From positions 1-64,000 of the forward strand of contig CALUJL010000014.1 in the NCBI GenBank assembly GCA_944320955.1: a DNA stretch of 64,000 nt, read 5' to 3'. How positions within the stretch are numbered: the first letter of the stretch is position 1; each line of letters begins with the position of its first letter. This stretch comes from an uncultured Bacteroidaceae bacterium. Its GTDB lineage: Bacteria > Bacteroidota > Bacteroidia > Bacteroidales > Bacteroidaceae. The notes beneath the pieces were generated by a model. The model ran no database searches, was not told where the DNA came from, and saw only the letters and a program-made list of their open reading frames with translations. Both the position numbers and the translations under genes were made by a program. This document shows positions 16,190 through 25,814 of this stretch, piece by piece.

Positions 16190-18100
16190 TCAGTTGGTCT
16201 GTACGTTGCGGACGAGGAAGTAGAAGTACCAGAAGGTATCGCCAAACTCGGGTCGGAGCATGGTGGCGAGCTGCTCTTCGGTATAGCGGTTGCTCCGGGA
16301 CGTGGCGGCCTGGAAGCGCTGGAAGCGCTGCTTCACATCGTCGTCGATGGGCAATTTCTCCGGGTCATACTGCCGTTCGAGGAAGGCGTAGAGCAAGGCG
16401 GCCTCCTGATAGTAGCGCGGGATGCGCTGGTGCGTGGCGGCATAGCTGAAGAAGCGGGGCCAGAAGAGGGGGATGTCCTTCATGATGAGGGTACACATCA
16501 TGGAGGCTTCCTGGTAGAGCGGATTGTCCGACCACGTGCGGGAGAAAAAGTTGAGCAGATAGAGCTCGGCGAGATTCTGGTCGGCATCGAGCTGGTCGGT
16601 ATAGACGTAGAGCTGCATGATGTCCTTGAAGAGGGGCTGCGCGTGCAGGCGGTCGGGGTGGTCGAGCAGTTGGAGCTGCTCTTCGGCCCAGTCGGAGTAG
16701 AAGAGTGTCTTGCGGAGCGTGAGGAGATACTTGCGCGCCACTTCGCGGTCGCCGGAATAGAGGGCGCAGAGGGCCATATAGCGCAGATAGTCGACCTTCC
16801 AGCCGTACTCCACGGCGTCCTCCAGTGCCCACCGGTAGCAGAAGTTGAACTTGGCGTAGTGGAAATAGACCATCTTGCCCCCCACCTGGAGCATGTGCTC
16901 GTCGAAGGCCGCGGCAGGGCGCGCGCCGCCCTGCGGGAAGCGGAACATCTCGTCGCCCCCGCGCCCGAGGCGGAGGAGGGCCAGGTTGCGGAAGAGCACC
17001 ATGAGGCGCGTGGGTTCCTGCGGCTCCATGTAGGAGCGGGTCACGATGTCTTCCCAGCGTTCCTCCTGCGCGGCGCGGAGCATGTAGAGCTCGGCGCGGT
17101 AGTTGGCGTCGTCGTACCAGAACTTACGGGCAAAGCCCACGAGCACGACGACCAGCACCGCCTGCGCGCCCCACCAGCCCCAGCGGGGCAGCGCCTTGCG
17201 CCCTGCGGCAGCGGCCGACGCCCGGCCTGCCAGGAAGAGCAGGAAGGGAGAGAGGACGAGCAGGGCGTAGGGGATGTATTGCGCGGCGTCGACAGCAGGG
17301 TCTATGTAGATGAACGGCAAGAGGCGCACGTAGATGTAAGGCAGGGACTGCTGGGTATATATATAATAGTAGGCCACGGGGACGAGGGCCACGCAGAGCA
17401 AAACCAGCCCCGCCTGCATCCAGCGGGTGCGGCGCTGCGGCTCCTCATTCCAGGCGAGCAGGGCCATGAGCAGGACGCCCAAGAGGCCGTAGAAGCCGAA
17501 GAGCGGATAGCCCGCGAGGGCGGCCACGGGGATGACACCCCAACGCGCACGGCGCGGGGCCAGCCGGTAGGCCGCCGCGAGGAGCAGGGTGCCGAGGAAG
17601 CCCACGGTGGGCAGGAAGGGGTAGCCCAGGGTCTTGAGGTGGTAGATCCAATAGCCCTGCTCCGTAAGCACGGCCATGAGGGCCACGGGGGCTATCCAGC
17701 CGCAGAGCGCCCAGCGGCGCGGCAGGCGGAAGAGCCAGAAGGAGAGGGCGAAGACGGCCCACCACAGGACTACGAGGAGGGCAATGCCGAGGGCGGGATA
17801 GTAGAGGAACTGCGTGAACCAGGCGGCCACGTAGGCGGCCAGACCTCCGGGCACGACCATCTGCTCGCGCAGAAACTGCCCGCCGGGCAGGAAGAGGGAG
17901 AGTTCCTGCGAGCGGAAGAGCATGTCGGCCTGGCCGGAGAGCAGGAAGCCGTAGGAGAGCAGGCCGCAGACGAGGGCCAGCAGCCAGGGAAGACACTTCT
18001 TCCACCCCTCGGAGCGGGGCGAAGCGGCAGGGGCGGAGGCAGGCGCCGCCTGCGTGCGGGAACGGGCCTTCTGCGGGGCCCGCGGTTTCGAAGAACTCAT
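16190..18100 (-). CDS. DUF6057-like polytopic membrane protein
   Basis: The product has 636 residues. An Ala/Pro-rich basic N-terminus is followed by about ten hydrophobic helices up to residue 345 or so, including a YYYIYTQQSLPYIYVRLLPF segment. The C-terminal half is soluble, helical and repeat-like, rich in Tyr and Trp (EEQLQLLDHPDRLHAQPLFK; LFSRTW-type blocks). It matches my memory of DUF6057 proteins of Bacteroidales, which have no known activity. It forms an operon with the PD40 lipoprotein, suggesting an envelope function. Confidence 0.65.
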   Translation of the reverse strand: MSSSKPRAPQKARSRTQAAPASAPAASPRSEGWKKCLPWLLALVCGLLSYGFLLSGQADMLFRSQELSLFLPGGQFLREQMVVPGGLAAYVAAWFTQFLYYPALGIALLVVLWWAVFALSFWLFRLPRRWALCGWIAPVALMAVLTEQGYWIYHLKTLGYPFLPTVGFLGTLLLAAAYRLAPRRARWGVIPVAALAGYPLFGFYGLLGVLLMALLAWNEEPQRRTRWMQAGLVLLCVALVPVAYYYIYTQQSLPYIYVRLLPFIYIDPAVDAAQYIPYALLVLSPFLLFLAGRASAAAAGRKALPRWGWWGAQAVLVVVLVGFARKFWYDDANYRAELYMLRAAQEERWEDIVTRSYMEPQEPTRLMVLFRNLALLRLGRGGDEMFRFPQGGARPAAAFDEHMLQVGGKMVYFHYAKFNFCYRWALEDAVEYGWKVDYLRYMALCALYSGDREVARKYLLTLRKTLFYSDWAEEQLQLLDHPDRLHAQPLFKDIMQLYVYTDQLDADQNLAELYLLNFFSRTWSDNPLYQEASMMCTLIMKDIPLFWPRFFSYAATHQRIPRYYQEAALLYAFLERQYDPEKLPIDDDVKQRFQRFQAATSRSNRYTEEQLATMLRPEFGDTFWYFYFLVRNVQTN

Positions 18101-18140
18101 ATCGTTATAAGGCGTTTCACTTTTTTCGATTCGAACCGGG

Positions 18141-18256
18141 CACTTCCGGAGAAGAGCGGCAGGGCTTTTCCGGAAAAGATGCAGGACTTTTCCCGGAAAG
18201 TGGCGGCACTTTTCGGAAAAAGCGGCAGCACTCTACGCGGAAAGCCCGGCAGCAAA
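18141..18256. repeat. CTTTTCCGGAAAAG-type repeat cluster A (about 5 units)
   Basis: Five degenerate units of 20-24 bp (for example GAAAAGATGCAGGACTTTTCCCG) between the DUF6057 gene and the EamA gene. This is the leftmost of 14 such clusters. The whole gap (18101-18407) otherwise holds only the promoter of the next gene. Confidence 0.75.
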
Positions 18257-18336
18257 AGTACATTTTATCTACCAACCGGCCAAGACGGCCGGGCAGAAAT
18301 CGGCCCGCCGGGGCGCAATATCCCGAAATTAAGCAT

Positions 18337-18344
18337 TACCTTTG
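18337..18344 (+). promoter_or_regulatory. -7 element of the EamA-yicC-gmk-nadD run
   Basis: TACCTTTG lies 63 nt before the EamA ATG. No clear TTTG is present 19-21 nt upstream. Confidence 0.45.
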
Positions 18345-18407
18345 CGCCGGAAAGCCCGCAGCCGCCCCACCGGGCCGCCGCGGCAAACGAAGACAGAACT
18401 CTCCGCC

Positions 18408-19349
18408 ATGCACGAAAAACCTACCTCCCCGTCTCCCGCCCCGCAGGCGCTCCCCGCGCCCGGCCGCGGGCTCGTGCGCTATCACCTGCTGGCCATAGCG
18501 ACCTCCGTGGTGTGGGGCACGACATTCGCCTCTACCAAGACCCTCATCCTCCACGGCCTCACGCCGGCCACCATCATGTGCCTGCGTTTCCTCCTGGCCT
18601 ATGCGGGGATGCTCCTGATAGCAGGAAAGCACCTGCGGGCACAGTCGTGGCGCGACGAGGGGCTGCTGGCCCTGGCGGGCGTGTGCGGCGGGTCGCTCTA
18701 CTTCCTGACGGAGAACACGGCGCTGCGCTACACCACGTCGTCCAACGTGGCCATCATCATAGCCATCACCCCCCTGACCACCGCGCTGCTCACGCACCTG
18801 ACAATGAAGAGCGAGCCCTTCCGCCGCAACTTCCTCGTGGGGGGCGTCATCGCCCTGTGCGGCGTGATGATGGTCGTGCTCAACGGCCATTTCGTCCTGG
18901 AGCTCAACCCGCTGGGCGACGTGCTGACGCTGGCGGCCGTCGTCTGCTGGGCCTTCTACGGCATCCTGCTCAAGAAGCTGGGGCATTACCCGGCGTCGTT
19001 CGTCACGCGCAAGGTGTTTTTCTACGGCATCCTCACCATCCTGCCCGTCTTCCTCGTAGAGCCTTTCAACGCCCGCCCCGCCGCGCTGGCCGACCCGACG
19101 GTGAGCCTCAACCTCCTCTACCTGGGGGTCGTGGCCTCCCTGCTCTGCTATCTGAGCTGGAGCCTCGTGGTGAAACGCCTGGGAGTGGTAGTGTGCACCA
19201 ACTATTTGTACCTCAACCCCATCGCCGCGCTCTGCGTGTCGGCCTTCATCCTGCAGGAACCCTTCACCCCGGTCTCCGTGCTCGGCTCGGCACTCATCCT
19301 CGCCGGCGTCTACATTTCGGAGAAGAAACGACATAAACCCACGATATGA
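18408..19349 (+). CDS. EamA/DMT-family transporter
   Basis: The product has 313 residues with ten hydrophobic helices in two EamA halves (SVVWGTTFASTKTLI... and VLTLAAVVCWAFYGILLKKLG...). This drug/metabolite-transporter superfamily exports amino acids or small metabolites; the substrate cannot be predicted. I start at 18408 after the -7 box; upstream in-frame Mets precede the promoter. Its TGA overlaps the ATG of the yicC gene (ATGA), so it is cotranscribed with it. Confidence 0.85.
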   Translation: MHEKPTSPSPAPQALPAPGRGLVRYHLLAIATSVVWGTTFASTKTLILHGLTPATIMCLRFLLAYAGMLLIAGKHLRAQSWRDEGLLALAGVCGGSLYFLTENTALRYTTSSNVAIIIAITPLTTALLTHLTMKSEPFRRNFLVGGVIALCGVMMVVLNGHFVLELNPLGDVLTLAAVVCWAFYGILLKKLGHYPASFVTRKVFFYGILTILPVFLVEPFNARPAALADPTVSLNLLYLGVVASLLCYLSWSLVVKRLGVVVCTNYLYLNPIAALCVSAFILQEPFTPVSVLGSALILAGVYISEKKRHKPTI

Positions 19350-20221
19350 TACTCTCAATGACCGGCTACGGGAAAGCCACCGTGGAGCTCCCGTCCGAGA
19401 AAATCCACGCAGAAATCCGCTCGCTCAACAGCAAGGCCATGGACCTGAGCACGCGCCTCGCGCCCGTCTTCCGCGAGAAAGAGATGGAGATACGCACCCT
19501 CGTCTCCCAAACCTTGGAGCGCGGCAAGGCCGACCTCACGCTCTGGATAGACAAAGACGAGGCCTCGGCCGCCACCCCCATCCACACCGAACTGGCCAAG
19601 GGCTACTACCGCGAGCTCTCCGCCCTGGCCGAAGAGCTCCGCATCGACCCGCCGCAAGACTGGCTCATGCTCCTCACCCGCATGCCCGACGTGCTGGCCA
19701 AGGCGGACACCGCCGAGCTGACCGACGAGGAGTGGCAGGCCGCCCGCCGCGCACTGGAGGAGGCACTGGCGCAGCACACCGCATTCCGCCGCCAGGAGGG
19801 AGCCGCGCTGGAGCTGAAGTTCCGCGAGAAAATCCAGAACATCACGCAGCTGCTCGCCTCCATAGCCCCCTACGAGGCGGAACGGGTGGAGAAGATACGC
19901 GCCCGCATCGTGGAAGGAATCGAGAAACTCGGCGCCGCCGACTACGACCGCAACCGCCTCGAACAGGAAATGATCTACTACATCGAGAAACTCGACATCA
20001 ACGAAGAGAAACAACGCCTGGCGAACCACCTGAAATACTTCGTCGAAACGCTCGAAACCGGCCACGGGCAGGGCAAAAAGCTCGGATTCATCGCCCAGGA
20101 GATGGGGCGCGAGATCAACACGCTGGGCAGCAAGTCGAACCAGGCGGAAATGCAAAACATCGTAGTCCGCATGAAAGACGAGCTGGAGCAGATAAAGGAA
20201 CAGGTGCTCAACGTGCTGTAA
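19346..20221 (+). CDS. yicC: YicC family endoribonuclease
   Basis: The product has 291 residues, starting MILSMTGYGKA, the family hallmark (S-M-T-G-[FY]-G). The C-terminal DUF1732 part contains NRLEQEMIYYIEKLDINEE and GKKLGFIAQEMGREINTLGSK, both highly conserved in the family. Known members act in RNA turnover (RnaY-like endonuclease activity). The usual neighbour is gmk, as here, 17 nt downstream. Confidence 0.92.
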   Translation: MILSMTGYGKATVELPSEKIHAEIRSLNSKAMDLSTRLAPVFREKEMEIRTLVSQTLERGKADLTLWIDKDEASAATPIHTELAKGYYRELSALAEELRIDPPQDWLMLLTRMPDVLAKADTAELTDEEWQAARRALEEALAQHTAFRRQEGAALELKFREKIQNITQLLASIAPYEAERVEKIRARIVEGIEKLGAADYDRNRLEQEMIYYIEKLDINEEKQRLANHLKYFVETLETGHGQGKKLGFIAQEMGREINTLGSKSNQAEMQNIVVRMKDELEQIKEQVLNVL

Positions 20222-20238
20222 ACCGGAGGAGACTGCCC

Positions 20239-20817
20239 ATGGAAACCGGAAAAATCATCGTCTTCTCCGCCCCCTCCGGCTCGGGAAAGTCCACGCTCAT
20301 AGGCCGCATCATGGGCGAACACCCGGAGCTGCGCCTGGCTTTCTCCGTGTCCTGCACGAGCCGCCCCCCGCGGGGAGCGGAGCGCGACGGGGTGGAATAC
20401 TTCTTCGTCAGCCCCGGAGAATTCCGCAGGAAGATAGAAAACGACGAATTCATCGAGTACGAGGAAGTCTACAAGGACCGCTTCTACGGCACCCTGCGGG
20501 CACAAGTGGAAAAACAGCTGGCGCGGGGCGAAAACGTCGTGCTCGACGTGGACGTGGCCGGCGGCTGCCGCATCAAGGAGCGCTACAGGGAGCAGGCCCT
20601 GCTCCTCTTCGTCATGCCGCCCTCGCTGCAGGAGCTGCGCCGCCGCCTCGAACAGCGCGGCACGGACAGCCCCGCCGTCATCGAAGACCGCCTGGCCAAG
20701 GCCGAATACGAGCTCGGCTTCCGCGACCGCTACGATGCAGTCGTCGTAAACGACAACCTCGACACGGCCGTCGGCGAAGCATTGGCCAAAATACGCGCAT
20801 TCATCGGGCAAAAATAG
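20239..20817 (+). CDS. gmk: guanylate kinase
   Basis: The product has 192 residues. It phosphorylates GMP to GDP with ATP. P-loop SAPSGSGKST at residues 9-18; GMP-binding SCTSRPPRGAERDGVEYFFVS; lid region with RRLEQRGTDSPAVIEDRLAKAEYEL. The start at 20239 follows a GGAGGA ribosome site 8 nt upstream. It ends in TAG. Essential nucleotide metabolism, between yicC and nadD as in many Bacteroidales. Confidence 0.95.
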   Translation: METGKIIVFSAPSGSGKSTLIGRIMGEHPELRLAFSVSCTSRPPRGAERDGVEYFFVSPGEFRRKIENDEFIEYEEVYKDRFYGTLRAQVEKQLARGENVVLDVDVAGGCRIKERYREQALLLFVMPPSLQELRRRLEQRGTDSPAVIEDRLAKAEYELGFRDRYDAVVVNDNLDTAVGEALAKIRAFIGQK

Positions 20818-20846
20818 CCCGCTACCCTCCTTTCCGAAAAACGCCG

Positions 20847-21452
20847 ATGAAATCGACCGAACCCCCTGCGGCGCTGCCCACCGTGGTCTACGGCGGCTCG
20901 TTCAACCCCATCCACCGCGGGCACATCGCCCTCGGGCAGTATCTCGTAGGCCGCGGCCTGGCCCGCGAAGTCTGGTACATGGTCTCCCCCCAGAACCCCC
21001 TGAAGCCGCCCGCCGGCCTCCTGCCCGACACCGCCCGCCTGCGCCTGGCCCGGCTGGCCGTGGAAGGACTGGAAGGACTGCGTGCCAGCGACTTCGAGTT
21101 CGGCCTGCCCCGCCCCTCCTACACGGTCCATACGCTCCGCGCCCTGCGCGCCGCCCTGCCCGGGCGGAAACTGGCCCTGCTCGTCGGCGCGGACAACTGG
21201 GTAGGCTTCCGGCGCTGGTACCGGTGGGAAGAAATCCTCGATGAAACCGCCGTTTTCGTCTACCCCCGCACCGGATACCCCGTGGACGAGGCAGCGCTTC
21301 CCCCCGGCGTGCGGCTGCTCCGCGCACCGCTCTTCCCCACATCCTCCACCGCCATACGCCAGGCCCTGCACAGCGGGCACGACGCCGAAGCCGCGGAGTG
21401 GCTCCCGCCCCGCGTCTATCAGGAAATAAAGGAAAAGGGATACTACCGCTGA
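20847..21452 (+). CDS. nadD: nicotinate-nucleotide adenylyltransferase
   Basis: The product has 201 residues. It adenylates nicotinate mononucleotide in NAD synthesis. GGSFNPIHRGH near residue 16 is the (T/H)xGH nucleotidyltransferase site, and FPTSSTAIRQAL near the end matches the family's SSTxIR motif. It is 29 nt after gmk. Its 3' end overlaps the convergent GT87 gene by 10 nt. Confidence 0.93.
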   Translation: MKSTEPPAALPTVVYGGSFNPIHRGHIALGQYLVGRGLAREVWYMVSPQNPLKPPAGLLPDTARLRLARLAVEGLEGLRASDFEFGLPRPSYTVHTLRALRAALPGRKLALLVGADNWVGFRRWYRWEEILDETAVFVYPRTGYPVDEAALPPGVRLLRAPLFPTSSTAIRQALHSGHDAEAAEWLPPRVYQEIKEKGYYR

Positions 21453-22714
21453 GCGCTTCCCTCCGCTCCGGCCGGGCGGGCACCGGCGGCATCCTCCTGC
21501 CGCGCCGGCTCCGGAGGGAGCGGCGCATAGCTGCGGAAGTTCATCTCCCACACCAGTTTCAGCCAGATGAGCACCACGGGAAGCGCCTTCAGCGCATAGG
21601 GGCGCACCCACGTCTCGCGCACATAGCGCGGGAACAAATCGGAGGGCGAGAGGCTCGTCAGGACAAAAGCGAAGACCATCAGCGCCACATCCCAGCCCGA
21701 ACGCTTCCAGGGCACGCAGAGATACCACAGGCAGATGCCCACGAAGGGAATGATATACGTGCTTGACTCGCTGCCCGTGCTGAAGAGCACCACGAACATC
21801 AGCACCGAGGCCAGCCACATCGTGCGGAACGCGCGGTAGCGGTACTGCCCGATGCGACGGTAGGGCAGCGCAAAAAGCACCAACCCGCCCAGTATGAGCC
21901 ACCAGTCGGGATAGGCGCCGCTGCCCGAAACCTTACGCACCAGCCCCAGCAAGGAGATGTTCTGCGAGGGGGCGAACAGGTTGTCGGCATTCTTGACCTG
22001 CAGGCGTTCGAACCAGGCGACGTACTGGCTCCAGACATAATCGGGCGAGCTGTAAAGCATCGGCACGGCGAAACACACCACGGCCCACACCGCGCAGCCC
22101 AGCAGGAGGCGCCCCTTGTGGCGCGAGAAGAAGAAGAAAGCCAGCCCGACCACCCCATAGAGTTTCACGAAGAGGCCCACCATGATGCACAGCGCGGCCC
22201 AGAAGTCGCGCTCTTTCTCTATGAGGACCCACGTCAGGACGATGAGCGCCGCCGTGGCCACGTTGAACTGTTGCATGAAAAGCGCCGTCAGCAGCTCGTG
22301 GGCGCAGAACCAGTAGATGAATACATGCTGCCCCTGCCGCAAGGGAAGCCGCCTCACCGCCCACCAGAGCAGCGCGGCCAGCGCGACGACCCACGCCAGC
22401 AGCCCCAGGCGCTCGGGCATCAGGGAAAAGGGCGCGATGATCAGGCTGAAGAAGGGGCCGTAATGATTGTGGTCGAAGTATTCCGCCGGATATTCCACAT
22501 AGAGGGGCAGCCGGTTCACCACGTGGTCCCAGACATAGCGGAAGATAAGGAAATTATTGTGCCGCCCGCCGCTCATCTTGGCCAGCCCGGCGGCCAGGCC
22601 CAGCAGGCACCAGAGGAAGAGAAGCGCGCGGTAGTCGCGCAGGAGGGGATGGCTAAGCGCCCGCTTCAGGGCGGGGAGCAGGCGGCTCTTCAGGGGAGAA
22701 ATCGGATTTTCCAT
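21443..22714 (-). CDS. GT87/DUF2029-family polyprenol-linked mannosyltransferase-like membrane protein
   Basis: The product has 423 residues and about ten hydrophobic helices. An early periplasmic loop holds YPAEYFDHNHYGPFFS, the acidic loop typical of GT-C glycosyltransferases, and a later one has the LFAPSQNISLLGL segment of the GT87 family. It uses a lipid-linked sugar donor at the outer face of the inner membrane. Its 5' end overlaps the upstream GT2 gene by 62 nt, and that GT2 probably makes the polyprenyl-sugar donor. Confidence 0.78.
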   Translation of the reverse strand: MENPISPLKSRLLPALKRALSHPLLRDYRALLFLWCLLGLAAGLAKMSGGRHNNFLIFRYVWDHVVNRLPLYVEYPAEYFDHNHYGPFFSLIIAPFSLMPERLGLLAWVVALAALLWWAVRRLPLRQGQHVFIYWFCAHELLTALFMQQFNVATAALIVLTWVLIEKERDFWAALCIMVGLFVKLYGVVGLAFFFFSRHKGRLLLGCAVWAVVCFAVPMLYSSPDYVWSQYVAWFERLQVKNADNLFAPSQNISLLGLVRKVSGSGAYPDWWLILGGLVLFALPYRRIGQYRYRAFRTMWLASVLMFVVLFSTGSESSTYIIPFVGICLWYLCVPWKRSGWDVALMVFAFVLTSLSPSDLFPRYVRETWVRPYALKALPVVLIWLKLVWEMNFRSYAPLPPEPARQEDAAGARPAGAEGSAQR

Positions 22715-23657
22715 TGCGGTCTGTCAGTAAAACGTCTATATGATAGCGCGGTCGTTCTTTCACTTCCACGTAAATCTTGCCTATGTATTCGCCCACCACG
22801 CCGATGGCCAGCAGCACGATGCTGCCCAGGAACCAGACGGAGAGCATGAGCGACGTCCATCCCGCCACGGCGCGCCCCGTGAAGAGGGCATAAAACACGT
22901 AGACGAACGCCGCGGCCGTCAGCAGCAGGAGCAGCAGGCCGGTAAAGAAGATGAGCCGCACGGGCTTCACGGAGAAGGAAGTGATGCCGTCCACCGCAAA
23001 GTTGAGCATCTTGCGCAGCGGGTATTTGCTCTCGCCGGCAAAGCGCTCGTGGCGGTCGTAGTAGACACACGTGGTGTTGTAGCCCAGGAGCGGCACGATG
23101 CCCCGCAGGAAGAGGTTGCGCTCCTTGAATTCCGCCAGATAGTCCAGCGCCCGGCGCCCCATGAGGCGGAAGTCGGCGTGGTTGTAGACCGAGCGCACGC
23201 CCAGGGCGCGCATCAGGCGGTAGAAGGCCAGTGCCGTACCGCGCTTGAAGGGCGTGTCCGTGCGGCGCGAGCGGCGCACGCCGTAGACTATCTCGTAGCC
23301 CTCCGCGTAGAGGTCCACCATGCGGGCGATGACCGAAAGGTCGTCCTGCAGGTCGGCATCCACCGACACCACGGCGTCGGCCATGCCGCGCGCCGTCATC
23401 AGCCCGGCCAGCAGGGCGTTCTGGTGGCCCGCATTGGCCGAGAGGCTGAGGCCCAGGACGTAGGGATTCTCCCGGTAGAGACGGCGGATGAGGGGCCACG
23501 TCGTGTCCGTACTCCCGTCGTCGACGAAGAGGACGAAGCTGCCGCTTTCCACCCGTCCCTCCGCCTCCAGCTCCTGCAAGAGCTGCGTCAGGCGGCGCGC
23601 CGTCTCGGGCAGGACGGCGCTTTCGTTGTAGCAGGGGGAGACGATGCCCAGTATCAT
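22653..23657 (-). CDS. DPM1-like polyprenyl-phosphate glycosyltransferase (GT2) with two C-terminal membrane helices
   Basis: The product has 334 residues. GT2 motifs FVDDGSTD (near residue 47) and VDADLQDD (near 99), then the GVRRSRRTDTPFKRGTA stretch typical of dolichyl-phosphate mannose/glucose synthase-like enzymes. Two transmembrane helices (about 235-260 and 270-295) match the ArnC/GtrB subtype. It transfers a sugar from a nucleotide donor to undecaprenyl phosphate. Long overlap with the downstream GT87 gene supports joint function. Confidence 0.87.
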   Translation of the reverse strand: MILGIVSPCYNESAVLPETARRLTQLLQELEAEGRVESGSFVLFVDDGSTDTTWPLIRRLYRENPYVLGLSLSANAGHQNALLAGLMTARGMADAVVSVDADLQDDLSVIARMVDLYAEGYEIVYGVRRSRRTDTPFKRGTALAFYRLMRALGVRSVYNHADFRLMGRRALDYLAEFKERNLFLRGIVPLLGYNTTCVYYDRHERFAGESKYPLRKMLNFAVDGITSFSVKPVRLIFFTGLLLLLLTAAAFVYVFYALFTGRAVAGWTSLMLSVWFLGSIVLLAIGVVGEYIGKIYVEVKERPRYHIDVLLTDRNGKSDFSPEEPPAPRPEAGA

Positions 23658-23676
23658 GTTCCTTCAGGTATTACCG

Positions 23677-23710
23677 GTTTCCGGGAAAAGCCCCGGCGCT
23701 TTTCGGCAGG
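23677..23710. repeat. weak CTTTTCCGGAAAAG-type repeat, B
   Basis: GTTTCCGGGAAAAGCCCCGGCGCTTTTCGG, about one and a half units, between the ABC exporter and the GT2 gene. Confidence 0.4.
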
Positions 23711-23750
23711 AGGGCTGCCGCCGTGCCGTGCGGGAGGCGGCGCCGCGGCT

Positions 23751-25580
23751 TCAGAGCGTCTGCATGTCGTTGAGCCGCTTGTAGTATCCGTTCTTCGCCA
23801 GCAGCTCCTCGTGGGTGCCGCGCTCCACGATTTCGCCCTCGTGCATGACGCAGATCTCGTCGGCCCCGCGTATCGTGGAGAGGCGGTGGGCTATGGCGAT
23901 CGTCGTGCGCGTCTTCATCAGCCGCTCCAGCGCCTCCTGCACCTGGCGCTCGCTCTCGGTGTCGAGTGCCGAGGTGGCCTCGTCGAGGATGAGGATGGGC
24001 GGGTTCTTCAGGATGGCGCGGGCTATGCTCACCCGCTGGCGCTGCCCGCCGGAGAGGAGGCAGCCGCGGTCGCCGATGTTCGTCTGGTAGCCGTGTTCAG
24101 AGGCCATGATGAAGTCGTGGGCGTTGGCTATCTTGGCCGCCGCCACTACTTGCTCCATCGTGGCGTTCTCCAGGCCGAAGGCTATGTTGTTGAAGAACGT
24201 GTCGTTGAAGAGGATGGCCTCCTGGTTGACGTTGCCGATGAGCGCGCGCAGGTCGTGGACGCGCACATCGCGGATGCTCACCCCGTCGATCAGGATGTCC
24301 CCGCCCTGCACGTCGTGGTAGCGGGGAAGGAGGTCGACGAGCGTCGACTTGCCCGAACCGGACTGCCCCACGATGGCCAGCGTCTGGCCCTTGCGGACGG
24401 AAAGGTTGATGTGGCGGAGCACCTGGTGCTTCCCGTCGTAGCTGAAGGAGAGGTCGCGAAACTCGATGCCCTCCTTCACTTCCGTCAGCTTCTTGGGGTG
24501 CCGGGGCTCGCGTATGGGGTTTTCGGCCAGGAGTATCTTGTCCACGCGCTCCATCGAGGCCAGGCCTTTCGGGATGTTGTAGCCCGCCTTGGAGAACTCC
24601 TTGAGCGGATTGATGATGCTGTAGAGGATGACGAGGTAATAGATAAAGGTGGGCGCCTGGATCGTGGAACTTTCGCCCAGGATGAGGCTTCCGCCGAACC
24701 AGAGCACGAGCACGATGAGGCAAGTGCCCAGGAATTCGCTCATCGGGTGCGCCAGAGTCTGCCGCGTGGCCACACGGATCGACGCGCGGCGGTAGTCGTT
24801 GCAGCAGCGGTCGAAGCGGTCGGCCATCTTCTGCTCGGCCAGGAAGGCCTTGATGATGCGCAGGCCGCCCAGAGTCTCCTCCAGTTGGCTCATCGTGTCG
24901 CTCCAACGCGCCTGCGCCGTCAGGGAGTTTTGCTTCAGCTTGCGCCCCACCACGCCCATCAGCCAGCCCATCACGGGCAGGACGAGCAGCGTGAAGAGCG
25001 TAAGCTGCCAGCTGATGACGACCAGCGAGACAAAATAGATGAGGATGAGGATGGGGTTTTTCACCAACATGTCGAGCGAGCTGGTGATGGAGTTCTCGAT
25101 TTCCGACACATCGCCGCTCATGCGCGCTATGATGTCGCCCTTGCGCTCCTGGGAGAAGAAGCCCAGCGGCAGGGAGAGCACCTTATTATACACGGAGATG
25201 CGGATGTCGCGCACGATGCCCGTGCGCAGCGGGATCATCACGGCCGACGAAGCGAAGTAAGCCCCCGTCTTGAGCAGCGTGGCCACGGCCAGGAAGAGGC
25301 CCAGGATGAGCAGCGTGAGAGAAGCGCCCTGCTGCTCGATGAGCGTCTGCACGTAGTAGTAGAAATTGTTGACCACCACGTCTTTCACCTCTCCCGAGCC
25401 CCAGGGCATGAAGGCGTAGACCCGGGTCTCCATCTCGAAGAGGATCTGCAGGATGGGGATGAGCAGGGAGAAGGAAAACACATTGAGCACGGCCGAGAGC
25501 AGGTTGAAGAAGACGGCCCAGCCCAGGTATTTCTTGTAGGGCGGTATGTACCGCCGCATCAGTCGGAAGAACTCTTTCAT
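23751..25580 (-). CDS. MsbA-like ABC exporter (fused permease and ATPase)
   Basis: The product has 609 residues. A six-helix exporter domain (to about 340) includes SLPLGFFSQERKGDIIARMSGDVSEIE, a classic coupling region. The nucleotide-binding domain has Walker A GQSGSGKSTL, Q-loop NVNQEAILFNDTF, signature LSGGQRQR, Walker B ILILDEATSALD and switch His in IAHRLSTI. Probably a lipid or glycolipid flippase; the adjacent GT2/GT87 pair suggests a lipid-linked glycan. 70 nt separate it from that pair. Confidence 0.88.
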   Translation of the reverse strand: MKEFFRLMRRYIPPYKKYLGWAVFFNLLSAVLNVFSFSLLIPILQILFEMETRVYAFMPWGSGEVKDVVVNNFYYYVQTLIEQQGASLTLLILGLFLAVATLLKTGAYFASSAVMIPLRTGIVRDIRISVYNKVLSLPLGFFSQERKGDIIARMSGDVSEIENSITSSLDMLVKNPILILIYFVSLVVISWQLTLFTLLVLPVMGWLMGVVGRKLKQNSLTAQARWSDTMSQLEETLGGLRIIKAFLAEQKMADRFDRCCNDYRRASIRVATRQTLAHPMSEFLGTCLIVLVLWFGGSLILGESSTIQAPTFIYYLVILYSIINPLKEFSKAGYNIPKGLASMERVDKILLAENPIREPRHPKKLTEVKEGIEFRDLSFSYDGKHQVLRHINLSVRKGQTLAIVGQSGSGKSTLVDLLPRYHDVQGGDILIDGVSIRDVRVHDLRALIGNVNQEAILFNDTFFNNIAFGLENATMEQVVAAAKIANAHDFIMASEHGYQTNIGDRGCLLSGGQRQRVSIARAILKNPPILILDEATSALDTESERQVQEALERLMKTRTTIAIAHRLSTIRGADEICVMHEGEIVERGTHEELLAKNGYYKRLNDMQTL

Positions 25581-25814
25581 GCGCAGGTGCTTGGAGGTTC
25601 GGCAGGTTTATCAGCGGGCAAAGATAGGGAAATATTCCGCCCCCTCCGCAGGGCACAGGCAAAAAATAGACTCCCGCCCGGCGAAATGCGGAATCCGGAG
25701 CCCCGCCATTACGCCGTCCCGCCGCCCGCAGAGGTAGACAAATCGGGAAAAGAGGTCGATTTATCCACAAGAATCGGCCCGAAATACCATAATTTCAAAA
25801 AAACGACCCCGAAA
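25581..25814. other. intergenic region upstream of the large secreted protein
   Basis: No gene seen. Part of the gap 25581-26013 between divergently placed units. Poly-A tracts occur at 25797-25832, just before the promoter. Confidence 0.5.

Noticed and set aside
14972-19336. Very long open frame on the plus strand across 14.9-19.3 kb
   Set aside because: It lies antisense to two clear genes, and its composition is the mirror of GC-rich codon bias. No start signal or domain.
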